32,766 nucleotides of DNA from a bacterium (GTDB taxonomy: Bacteria > UBA10199 > 2-02-FULL-44-16 > JAAZCA01), in the NCBI GenBank assembly GCA_041648665.1, contig JBAZOP010000034.1, positions 1-32,766 of the forward strand. The letters are read 5' to 3'. A program made the translations under genes and the position numbers. The notes under the pieces are model-generated. The model saw nothing but the letters and a program-made list of their open reading frames with translations. It did not search any database and was not told the DNA's origin. This document shows, piece after piece, positions 15,636-23,126 of the stretch (the stretch's first letter is position 1; the number at the start of each line of letters is the position of its first letter).

Positions 15636-16571
15636 ATGATCGTCGTGGAACACATAAAGAAGCATTTCGGCCATGTCCGGGCGCTCGACGACATAAGCTT
15701 CGAGATCGCCCGCGGCGAGGTCGTGGGCCTGCTCGGCCCCAACGGCGCAGGCAAGACCACGACCATGCGGATAGTGACCGGTTTTCTCGCCCCGAACAGC
15801 GGCTTCGCCACAATCGCAGGCATAGAGGTGGGCGAGGACGCGATCGAGGCGCGCAGGCGCATCGGATATCTGCCTGAAAACGCCCCCCTGTACACCGACC
15901 TCGAGGTGATCGAGCATCTGGACTACGTGGGGAAGCTCAGGGGCATGGCCGGCGCGGAGCGCACACGGAGGATCTCCGAAGTGGTCGAGACCTGCGGACT
16001 CTCCCAAGTCTCCGGCCGCAGCGTGGGCCACCTGTCCAAAGGCTTTCGCCAGCGCGTGGGCCTAGCCGCAGCCATGCTCCACAGGCCAGAGATACTTATC
16101 CTCGACGAGCCCACGTCAGGGCTCGACCCGAACCAGATCGCCGAGATCCGGTCGCTCATCCGAGAGATCGGACGCGAACGCACGGTAGTGCTCTCCACAC
16201 ATATAATGCAGGAGGTCGAAGCGACCTGCTCGAGGGCGATAATAATAAACGCCGGCCGCATAGTGGGACAGGGCACCATCGAAGAGCTCATGAGCTCCCC
16301 TGCCGGCCGATCGCAGTACACCATAGCCGCGCGCGCCAGCCGCGAGAGGATAGTGAACGAGCTCGCCAAGCTCTCCGGCGTCTCGTTCCACGAATGGCTC
16401 TCCAGTCCCGCGGACGAGAGGCAGAGGCTCTCGCTCGACAGCGAGGACGGCAAGGACCGCTCCGAAGAGATATTCCGCTGGGCGGCGGACAACGGCATCA
16501 CCCTCTCCGAGCTGATGAGAAACAGCGCATCGCTGGAAACGGTTTTCAGGGAGTTGACGCAAAAATTATGA
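15636..16571 (+). CDS. ABC exporter ATP-binding subunit (GldA/NatA type)
   Basis: A 311-residue ATPase. Walker A is GPNGAGKTT at 34-42, the Q-loop region is near GYLPENAPLY, the signature is LSKGFRQR at 133-140, Walker B is LILDEP with Asp157-Glu158, and the H-loop histidine is His189 (STHIMQE). The 70-residue C-terminal extension is typical of Gld/NatA-like export ATPases. It drives a permease encoded by the overlapping next gene. The start at 15636 is set by the family-typical MIVVEHIKKHFG opening. It leads a four-gene operon. The cargo is unknown; in Bacteroidota the related GldA system serves gliding and secretion, but no other gliding genes are seen here. Confidence 0.92.
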   Translation: MIVVEHIKKHFGHVRALDDISFEIARGEVVGLLGPNGAGKTTTMRIVTGFLAPNSGFATIAGIEVGEDAIEARRRIGYLPENAPLYTDLEVIEHLDYVGKLRGMAGAERTRRISEVVETCGLSQVSGRSVGHLSKGFRQRVGLAAAMLHRPEILILDEPTSGLDPNQIAEIRSLIREIGRERTVVLSTHIMQEVEATCSRAIIINAGRIVGQGTIEELMSSPAGRSQYTIAARASRERIVNELAKLSGVSFHEWLSSPADERQRLSLDSEDGKDRSEEIFRWAADNGITLSELMRNSASLETVFRELTQKL

Positions 16572-17284
16572 ACAACACTTTGACGATCGCATGGCGCGAA
16601 TACAGGGCCTACTTCACAAGCCCCATCGCCTACGTCTACCTCACGGTCTTCCTCGTTGCGGTGAACTGGCTCTTCTTCCGCGGGTTCTTCATCATGGGCG
16701 AGGCCAGCATGCGCGAGCTCTACGACATGCTGCCGTGGATATTCCTCTTCTTCGTCCCGTGCGTCACGATGGGGAAATGGGCGGAGGAGCGCAGGCAGGG
16801 GACCCTCGAGATCATCCTGACCTTGCCTGTGCGCGACATCGAGATAGTGATCGGGAAATTCCTGGCCAGCCTCTCGCTCATCGCCACCGCGCTGGCGCTC
16901 ACGCTGCCGGCCGCGCTCACGGTCGCGCTCATAGGCAATATGGACTGGGGCCCGGTGGTCGGAGGATACGCCGGCGCGCTCCTGCTGGCCGGAGCGTACG
17001 TCTCGCTCGGGCTCCTCGTCTCCTCGTTCACCGACAGCCAGATCATCGCGTTCATCGGAGGCGTGGCGACGATCTTCATCATGCTCATAATAGGGACTTC
17101 CTTCGTCATCGGGACCGCCGGGACGCCTTGGAGCAAGATCGTGGCGTACCTGGGGCTGGGCACGCATTTCGTCTCCCTGTCCAGGGGCGTGATAGACTCC
17201 AGGGACGTCATCTACTATCTGTCGTTCATGACTCTGTTCATATATCTCAACTTTAAGATCGTAGGCTCCAGGGCGAGGCGATAA
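16568..17284 (+). CDS. ABC-2 type permease (GldF-like)
   Basis: A 238-residue integral membrane protein with six hydrophobic segments, at roughly 18-36, 55-68, 98-120, 130-150, 155-178 and 215-230. The start ATG at 16568 overlaps the ATPase stop in ATGA; the open frame reaches back to 16394 as shadow. Words such as WREYRAYFTSPIAYVYL and the EERRQGTLEIILTLPVRDIEIVIGKF stretch are typical of the ABC-2 permease family, notably GldF. The permease forms the transport path with the ATPase. The C-terminus carries a short basic tail. Function is as the exporter's channel. Confidence 0.9.
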   Translation: MNNTLTIAWREYRAYFTSPIAYVYLTVFLVAVNWLFFRGFFIMGEASMRELYDMLPWIFLFFVPCVTMGKWAEERRQGTLEIILTLPVRDIEIVIGKFLASLSLIATALALTLPAALTVALIGNMDWGPVVGGYAGALLLAGAYVSLGLLVSSFTDSQIIAFIGGVATIFIMLIIGTSFVIGTAGTPWSKIVAYLGLGTHFVSLSRGVIDSRDVIYYLSFMTLFIYLNFKIVGSRARR

Positions 17285-17285
17285 G

Positions 17286-18866
17286 ATGAAGAGGACCTCG
17301 ATCACAATATTCTTAACCGCCGCGATAGTGCTGGCGCTGGCCAACTACCTGGCTTCAAGGCATCCGCTGCGCCTCGACCTCACCCAGAACGGAGTCTACA
17401 CCCTCTCGAAATCCACCAGGGCGATAGTCCGGAATTTGAACGACGTGTTGACCGTGCGAGTCTACTTCTCCGAGAAGGTTCCGCCTGCGATGCTGGGGCT
17501 CAGGCGCGAAGTGGACGATCTGCTCTCCGAACTCAAGGATTCCGCAGGCGCCAGGATCAACGTCGAACACATAGACCCCGCGGCAAGCGCCATGGACGAG
17601 CAGAAGGCGGCGCTCATGGGGATCATGCCCGTGCAGCTGAACGTCTACGAGGGCGACAAGGTCGAGGTCGCGAAGATATACCTCGGCATCGCCGTGCTCT
17701 ACGGAGACAAGCAGGAGGTCCTCCCCGTGGTCCACAGCGCAGCCAACCTCGAATACGAGCTCGCGGAATCCATCCTCAAGGTCTCCACGGACAAACTCAC
17801 GCGCATAGGATGGTGGGAGGGAAGAAATGGCGAGGATGAGGTCTCCCCTTACGCGCTGATACGCGACGCGCTCTCGCGACGCTACGACGTGGTCGATATA
17901 GGCCCTGCCTACCGGCAAGCAGGCAAAGGCGAGCTCGTTGATCTCGATCCTGCGGAGCTTCGCGCCGTCTTGCTCGTCTCGCCCAGGACGCTGGGCGAAG
18001 CCGACCTCTTCGCCCTGGACCAGTACATCGTCAAGGGAGGCAGGCTGATGGCGCTCATCGACCGGAGCGACGTGGGCGCCAAACTCGACATCTCCCCCGT
18101 GGCGAGCGACGCATTCGACCTCATCGCCCATTACGGCGCCACGATCGAAGACGAGCTTCTGCTCGACGAGTCGAACGCGACCGCGGCCTTCACCGGCGGC
18201 CCCGTGACGTATCACATCCCGTACGCATTCTGGCCCGAGGTGATCGACTCCGGCTTCAACAGGGAAAGCCCTGTCACCGTAAACCTGCAGTCAGCCGTGT
18301 TCCCGTGGACCTCGCCGCTCTCGCTCGCACAAGAGGATGCGGACGCATGGATCGCAAGGAGCACGGACAAGTCGGCCGCAATACCCGTGTCGGGCGCAAG
18401 CCTGGAGCCGAGATTCGCGACAGATAACCTCGCCAAAGCGGCGCGCTCGAAGCACGCGATCGCAGCGCTCCTGAAAGGGCCCTTCAAGAGCTATTTCTCC
18501 GGCACAGGGAAGACCGCGCCAAAGGGGGCGGCGGTGCTCGCGGAGGGCGGAAACGAAGCCGCGATATTCGTGACAGGGTCCTCACACTGGATCATGGACA
18601 AGGTCCTCATGAAATTCCCGCAGAACGCCGACCTCTTCCAGAATGCGCTGGACTGGCTTTCCATGAGTGATTCCCTGATGGGGATCCGCTCGCGCGAAGG
18701 CGCGCGCAGGCCCATCGCCCTGTTGCCCGACGCGGCAAAATCCCTCTTGAGATACGTCAACCTGGCTATCGGGCCGATGGCGATAGGCGCCATAGGCGTG
18801 GGGACCGTGATCCTCCGACGCAGGCGCAGAAAAAAGATCGAAACCAGGTTTCGCAAGGCCTCATGA
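17286..18866 (+). CDS. GldG-like ABC exporter auxiliary protein
   Basis: A 526-residue protein with one N-terminal transmembrane segment (about 6-22), a large soluble region and a second C-terminal transmembrane segment (about 491-510) followed by a run of basic residues. It starts one base after the permease stop. The opening LDLTQNGVYTLSKSTR and the VYFSEKVPP words are hallmarks of the GldG/ABC-2 auxiliary domain, including the RVYFS strand. The soluble part sits in the periplasm and has Rossmann-like segments (LRAVLLVSPRTL, YIVKGGRLMALID). Its role is thought to support export or assembly across the envelope; the mechanism is not known. Length matches the family. Confidence 0.88.
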   Translation: MKRTSITIFLTAAIVLALANYLASRHPLRLDLTQNGVYTLSKSTRAIVRNLNDVLTVRVYFSEKVPPAMLGLRREVDDLLSELKDSAGARINVEHIDPAASAMDEQKAALMGIMPVQLNVYEGDKVEVAKIYLGIAVLYGDKQEVLPVVHSAANLEYELAESILKVSTDKLTRIGWWEGRNGEDEVSPYALIRDALSRRYDVVDIGPAYRQAGKGELVDLDPAELRAVLLVSPRTLGEADLFALDQYIVKGGRLMALIDRSDVGAKLDISPVASDAFDLIAHYGATIEDELLLDESNATAAFTGGPVTYHIPYAFWPEVIDSGFNRESPVTVNLQSAVFPWTSPLSLAQEDADAWIARSTDKSAAIPVSGASLEPRFATDNLAKAARSKHAIAALLKGPFKSYFSGTGKTAPKGAAVLAEGGNEAAIFVTGSSHWIMDKVLMKFPQNADLFQNALDWLSMSDSLMGIRSREGARRPIALLPDAAKSLLRYVNLAIGPMAIGAIGVGTVILRRRRRKKIETRFRKAS

Positions 18867-19489
18867 AGATCATCAAGGACAAGCGCCCTCTCATCTATCT
18901 CGCGATCGCCGTCGCCGCCGCGATCGTTGTGCTCTTCATCGAGAACCCTGACATGCCAAGGGTGGACGACGCCTCGCGCGACACGTTCATACCCGAATTC
19001 GACAGCGCGCTCGTGGCGCGCATCGAGGTGACGCAGCTGCTCGAGGCCGCGGCCCTCGAGCGCGAGGGAGAGGACTGGAAGGTGACGGAGCGGATCAGCC
19101 CCATGAAGAAAGAGCTGTATGAGAAAGAGGGAAAGGATCTCCCGGAGGAGGAGTGGAAGCCCGCCGAGAGGGCCAGGGTCTCCCACGCGCTCGGGGGTTT
19201 CGGAGGTCTCAATAAAGGAATTGTGGTATCCCAGAACCCGGACAATCAGGAGCTCTTCCAGGTGAAGAACACCGGCGTCAACGTCCTGCTGTTGGACAAG
19301 GGCGGCGATGAGATCGCGGAGGTCGTGATAGGCAAGAATGGGCCCGACTACGGCAGCACGTACGTCCGCCGCTCGAATGAAGACAAGGTGTATCTGGTGG
19401 ACCGAGCGCTGGTCGGACTCTTCTCGCCCGTCGCCTCCGACTGGCTCGCACAGGAGACACAAAAAAATCCCGCGGAGGGTTCTCCCTAG
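18863..19489 (+). CDS. DUF4340 domain protein of the exporter operon
   Basis: A 208-residue protein with an N-terminal transmembrane helix (about 10-27) and a periplasmic domain. The start ATG overlaps the GldG-like stop (ATGA). The sequence fits DUF4340: a strand of the form VARIEVTQ, then LEREGEDWKVTE, VSHALGGFGGL and a second repeat-like segment (VLLLDKGGDEIAEVVIGK, VYLVDRALV). The family is normally found downstream of GldG-type genes. It is inferred to assist the same export machine. The gene is at the short end of the DUF4340 range, so a second repeat may be incomplete. The operon ends here; no convincing terminator is seen between 19489 and the convergent small gene. Confidence 0.8.
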   Translation: MKIIKDKRPLIYLAIAVAAAIVVLFIENPDMPRVDDASRDTFIPEFDSALVARIEVTQLLEAAALEREGEDWKVTERISPMKKELYEKEGKDLPEEEWKPAERARVSHALGGFGGLNKGIVVSQNPDNQELFQVKNTGVNVLLLDKGGDEIAEVVIGKNGPDYGSTYVRRSNEDKVYLVDRALVGLFSPVASDWLAQETQKNPAEGSP

Positions 19490-19499
19490 CTGATGCGCA

Positions 19500-19766
19500 T
19501 CACCTCATGCGCATGTTCCTCTCTATGAGCTTGCCCTTGACCTGGCACTGTCCGTTCGCATCGAACCCGCTGCCCCCGGTATATGCCATGCCGGACAGAA
19601 AGCAGATAAATTCGTCAAGCAAGCTCGGCTCGCTGGTGTAGGTGCTCTCGCCTGCAGCGGGGATTTTCTTCTCACCGTCGGCGACCGTGCGCTTGTCCGC
19701 ACTCACCGAATAGTAATTCTTGGTCGCATTCACACAGGTCACTCTTCCATCATATAATTCGCCCAT
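19500..19766 (-). CDS. Small orphan protein with paired cysteines
   Basis: An 88-residue protein without a signal peptide or membrane segment. The start at 19766 has an AAAGGAG element about seven bases upstream. It has three cysteines (VTCVN, FICFL, GQCQV) and a Tyr/Ser-rich N-terminal part, followed by a region rich in Gly. The gene stands apart: it converges on the exporter operon and is separated by 143 AT-rich bases from the S8 protease gene, where I see no terminator or gene. Because it is short and lacks a known family, I hold it as likely but not certain. No function is proposed. Confidence 0.55.
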   Translation of the reverse strand: MGELYDGRVTCVNATKNYYSVSADKRTVADGEKKIPAAGESTYTSEPSLLDEFICFLSGMAYTGGSGFDANGQCQVKGKLIERNMRMR

Positions 19767-19909
19767 CTCCCTCTCCTTTCAGTATGAAAAATTATGCCAT
19801 TAAGCTGAATGAATATGCACCAAGCCGTATAATTGCAAGGATTTTTTACATAAATTTTGGTGATTTTATTGATAAAGAAAGGCTAAAAATACCGCAAAAA
19901 CCTTAATAA

Positions 19910-22201
19910 CTAATTGTATTTTATATGTTTTTTGCGGAAAAAGAGGAAAAAGATGAGCAGCACAGGCAGGCCAAACATAATTATGCAACTGGCCCCGTCC
20001 GCTGTCCCGGCTGTGGAGAGCTCGCAGCCGCCATCGCCCCCGCCGCCGTCGAGGTCGCCGGTGCCGTGGTACGCGGAGGTGTCCTCACCCACGGACTCCA
20101 TGATGCTCACGCCGTTCACCTTGCCCGCGCCCCAGGTGTTCGCAGGATCCGGCGTCTTCACCGTCATGCCCGAGGTCAAGGCCCCTGCCTGAAGCGCCGT
20201 CCTCACCTGATCGACCGAGAGCGTATTGTTGCGCTGGAGCAGGAGCGCCACGATGCCGGCCAGGTGCGGCGACGCCATGGAAGTGCCGGCGTTCTTGAAG
20301 TGGGTCTCGCCGACCTTGATCGAGCTGGAGACGTACGAATCAGTGGCCTTGCTGGAGATGACGGGCTCGCCCGGCGTCACCACGTCCGGCTTGGTGCGCC
20401 CGTCCGCCGTAGGACCAAGGCTCGAGAACCCCGAGACATCGTTTGTCACCGAGCCCGTGCCGCCGGGGGCTGAGAGGTCGGACTGATCGTAGGTGACTCC
20501 GTTGTCGCCGGTCCACTCGCTCACGCCGGAGCCTACCGGCTTCTCCTGCATCCAGCTGCCGGCGGAGATCACGCCGACCGCGGTGGAAGGGATCGTGGCC
20601 GTGTAGAGGCTGTCCCCGTCGCCGAGATTGTAGCCGGTGTAGGTGGCGCCTGCGCCAACATCGTGGCCTGCGCCCGCCATCCCCTTGAGGAAGTCGTGCA
20701 CGGACACGTGGTCATAGTAGAGCCACATGTTGCCCGTGCACGCGGCACTCGTGGCGCGGATCACCACGTCGAACCACCGCGTCTCGAGATCGTCGGACAG
20801 GATGCCGCTGTTCGGCGAGAAGATCACGGTCGCATGCGGCTTTTCGTTCCTGATGTCCGATGAATCCACGTCGATGCTGACGGTGGAGACCGCGTCCGAG
20901 GCCACGTTGGCGTTCGACGAGTCGACTGAGAACGTGATGTCGGCCGTGCCGAACGACGCGTCGTCGGTCGTGGCGAGCCCAGGGAAGGTGAAATCATACG
21001 TCTCGCGGCCCTGCGTGTATGCGAAAGCCGCGATGGAACAGGCGCCGGATTGCCCCGTGCTCAGCCATACGTCGGCGAGCGTGCCGCCGACGTATGTCGC
21101 GGCCGCGGTCGCCCCGCTCCATATGCCTATCCTGTATCCCCTGCTCTCGCCGGCCGGAACGTCGATGGAGGCGTGTATGCCGCCAACGTAATCGCGGCGG
21201 GCTTCCGGCTGCGCAGCCGGAGTCACCTGCTCGTTGCCCGCGGCGCCCACCACTATCCTCCCGGGTGCTGCGGATGTCAGTTCCGTGAGCCCCTGCTCGA
21301 GCAGCGAGGTCCCGTCGTGCGCGCCGAGCGAAGTGCCGAGGCTCAAGTTCACGACGCACGGCTTGTCCATAACGTCCGCCTTGGTGAAGATCGCGGAGAC
21401 CCCCTCGATCACGGCGGTGGCAAGGGATGTGGAGCCCGCGTTGCTGGTGCTGGCGTCGGTGGCGGAATTGAAGACAAACATGATGTCCGCGTTGGGGGCG
21501 AGCCCGGTGTAAGTGGAATCGCCGCTCGCGGCTATCCCGGTGACGTGCGTGCCGTGGGTCGTGCCCTGCCCCCCGTCCTCTATCGTGCAGGTCCCAGCCT
21601 GTATCGCGGTGTGCGTGCACTCTACGGCCCCGCCCGCGACGGTCTGCCTTAAGTATTGGACCCTGTTCTTTCCGATCGCGGTCGTGAAATCCGGATGCCC
21701 GTAGTCGAGGCCGTCGTCCACGACGCCCACGATCACGTTGGTCCCGTCGTACGCCACGCCGAGGGCGCTCCCGTCCTGGACGGCCACGGTGTTGGTCGCC
21801 GTGCGGGCCGTCTCCATCTTGCTGGAGAGCGGCGCGGCCGCCTCCACGACGACGACCTCCTCGCGCGCAGCGAGCGCCTCGGCGAAGTCGGGCGGTATAT
21901 GCGCCGCCAGCGTCGACCCGTCGCCGGACCTGACCTTTATCGCAGTTGCGCGGCCGCCCATGTCCTCTATCGCCGCGATCGTCGCGAGCGCATCTTTGGT
22001 GCGGACGAGACACGGGATGAAGATCGTCCCGCCCTCTCTCACCGCAGCCTTTGACCACGAGGTCTGAGCGCCCGACGATACGGATTTCGACATCCTGCGC
22101 ATCATGAGGTCCATCTCGCCGGCGATCGCGGCATGCGAGAAAACGAGCGTGAAGATCGCGAGCGCTGCCGCATAGGCAAAGATTTTTATCGTGCGCATCA
22201 T
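19910..22201 (-). CDS. Large secreted subtilisin-family (S8) protease with C-terminal anchor-like tail
   Basis: A 763-residue serine protease. The start at 22201 (or the adjacent ATG at 22198) begins a signal peptide, FSHAAIA cleavage near residue 27; GGGGG lies seven bases upstream. Residues 28-140 look like a propeptide. The triad is intact: Asp162 in VVDDG, His216 in HGTHVTG and Ser641 in GTSMASP. A 200-residue insertion lies between His and Ser, beta-rich, like the inserted domains of large subtilases. The C-terminus has a Gly/Asp-rich spacer, GGC at 724-726, a Cys, then a 17-residue hydrophobic stretch and RKKH, resembling processed sorting tails such as MYXO-CTERM or Synerg-CTERM. It follows the L,D-transpeptidase gene by 14 bases. 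The likely site is the cell surface or outside. Confidence 0.88.
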   Translation of the reverse strand: MMRTIKIFAYAAALAIFTLVFSHAAIAGEMDLMMRRMSKSVSSGAQTSWSKAAVREGGTIFIPCLVRTKDALATIAAIEDMGGRATAIKVRSGDGSTLAAHIPPDFAEALAAREEVVVVEAAAPLSSKMETARTATNTVAVQDGSALGVAYDGTNVIVGVVDDGLDYGHPDFTTAIGKNRVQYLRQTVAGGAVECTHTAIQAGTCTIEDGGQGTTHGTHVTGIAASGDSTYTGLAPNADIMFVFNSATDASTSNAGSTSLATAVIEGVSAIFTKADVMDKPCVVNLSLGTSLGAHDGTSLLEQGLTELTSAAPGRIVVGAAGNEQVTPAAQPEARRDYVGGIHASIDVPAGESRGYRIGIWSGATAAATYVGGTLADVWLSTGQSGACSIAAFAYTQGRETYDFTFPGLATTDDASFGTADITFSVDSSNANVASDAVSTVSIDVDSSDIRNEKPHATVIFSPNSGILSDDLETRWFDVVIRATSAACTGNMWLYYDHVSVHDFLKGMAGAGHDVGAGATYTGYNLGDGDSLYTATIPSTAVGVISAGSWMQEKPVGSGVSEWTGDNGVTYDQSDLSAPGGTGSVTNDVSGFSSLGPTADGRTKPDVVTPGEPVISSKATDSYVSSSIKVGETHFKNAGTSMASPHLAGIVALLLQRNNTLSVDQVRTALQAGALTSGMTVKTPDPANTWGAGKVNGVSIMESVGEDTSAYHGTGDLDGGGGDGGCELSTAGTADGASCIIMFGLPVLLIFFLFFRKKHIKYN

Positions 22202-22215
22202 AGTGCCCCCATTGA

Positions 22216-23124
22216 TCAGCTGCATTCGGGAACGTCTATAAAATCGACGATCGACTTTTCCCTCATGAGCGTCCTGATATCCACCAGCTCCTCCAGAGGC
22301 CATCTCTCGGAGAGCGCCTTCACCTCATCCTCGTCCAAGCCCTCTATGTCGTAGCCCGCCCTGATGAGCTCCGTCAATATCGCAGCCTCTCTTTTCCCCG
22401 CCACCCGGTTGTAGTGGTCCTTGAAGAAAGCGAGCTTCCCCTCCCTCGCCAGCACCGGCCTGTACACCACATGCACCGGAACCGGCCTGTCGAATTTCAC
22501 GGTGAAGGTCTTCCACCCCTGTTTCTCGTATTGCTCCCTGAGCGCGGGATCGCATTGGGATGAAAACCTCTGCTGAAGATACCACGCCATGTCCGTCACG
22601 TCGCGATTGTGCATCCTCATGCAGCCGTGCGAGGCCGGCCTGCCCACGGACCAGGGCTTGTTGGTGCCGTGAAAGAGGATCTCCCTGGACAGTGCCATCT
22701 TGGCCAGCCCCATCGGGTTCCCCGGGCCGGGGGGCGTCGGTTTCTCGCCCTTTGCCCACGGCGCGTCCGGCGGGTACCACCACGGATTCCACTCCGCGCC
22801 CTTTATCGCGGTCGCCTGCTCCGGCGTGGGATACACCCCCTGCCCTATGGCCACCCTCCTTCGGAATTTGGGGATGCCGTCTTCGTAGAGCGTGAGCTCC
22901 GTGGCCGGTATGTTGACCTCTATCAGGATCTCCCCGGCATCCTTGCAAAAACTCTCCGGCGTTTCCCCGGCGGCCTCGACGCCGGTCACCTTCATCTCCC
23001 CCTTCGGCCCCTGCGTCGAAGAAGGCTTGTAATGGAATGCGAGCGCCGCGGCAAAGGCCATGACAGCGAACATGGCCGCCGCTAGAATGAACTCATCTGA
23101 GATGTCTCTTCCCTTTAGTATCAC
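22216..23124 (-). CDS. L,D-transpeptidase (YkuD family)
   Basis: A 302-residue enzyme anchored by an N-terminal transmembrane helix (about 12-30). The YkuD catalytic core is clear: a FHGTN strand with His152 and the SHGCMRM motif, with catalytic Cys168 preceded by His166. A family-typical ATELTLYEDGIPKFRRRVAIGQG start and a PTPEQATAIKGAEWNPWWYPP segment support this. Such enzymes make 3-3 cross-links in peptidoglycan or attach lipoproteins to it. The start codon is GTG at 23124, two bases after the AsmA stop. About 115 residues follow the core. It is in a run with AsmA upstream and the S8 protease downstream, so a role in envelope remodelling is likely. Confidence 0.9.
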   Translation of the reverse strand: MILKGRDISDEFILAAAMFAVMAFAAALAFHYKPSSTQGPKGEMKVTGVEAAGETPESFCKDAGEILIEVNIPATELTLYEDGIPKFRRRVAIGQGVYPTPEQATAIKGAEWNPWWYPPDAPWAKGEKPTPPGPGNPMGLAKMALSREILFHGTNKPWSVGRPASHGCMRMHNRDVTDMAWYLQQRFSSQCDPALREQYEKQGWKTFTVKFDRPVPVHVVYRPVLAREGKLAFFKDHYNRVAGKREAAILTELIRAGYDIEGLDEDEVKALSERWPLEELVDIRTLMREKSIVDFIDVPECS

Positions 23125-23126
23125 GC

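Noticed and set aside
15923..17344. A 473-codon open frame on the minus strand
   Set aside because: It lies wholly antisense to the ABC ATPase and permease genes, which have intact motifs, and its protein is low-complexity with no recognisable domain.
17355..18215. A 286-codon minus-strand frame
   Set aside because: It is antisense to the GldG-like gene and has no recognisable motif.
20994..22058. A 354-codon minus-strand frame within the S8 protease gene
   Set aside because: It is an arginine-rich shadow in another frame of the protease; the protease has the intact catalytic triad.
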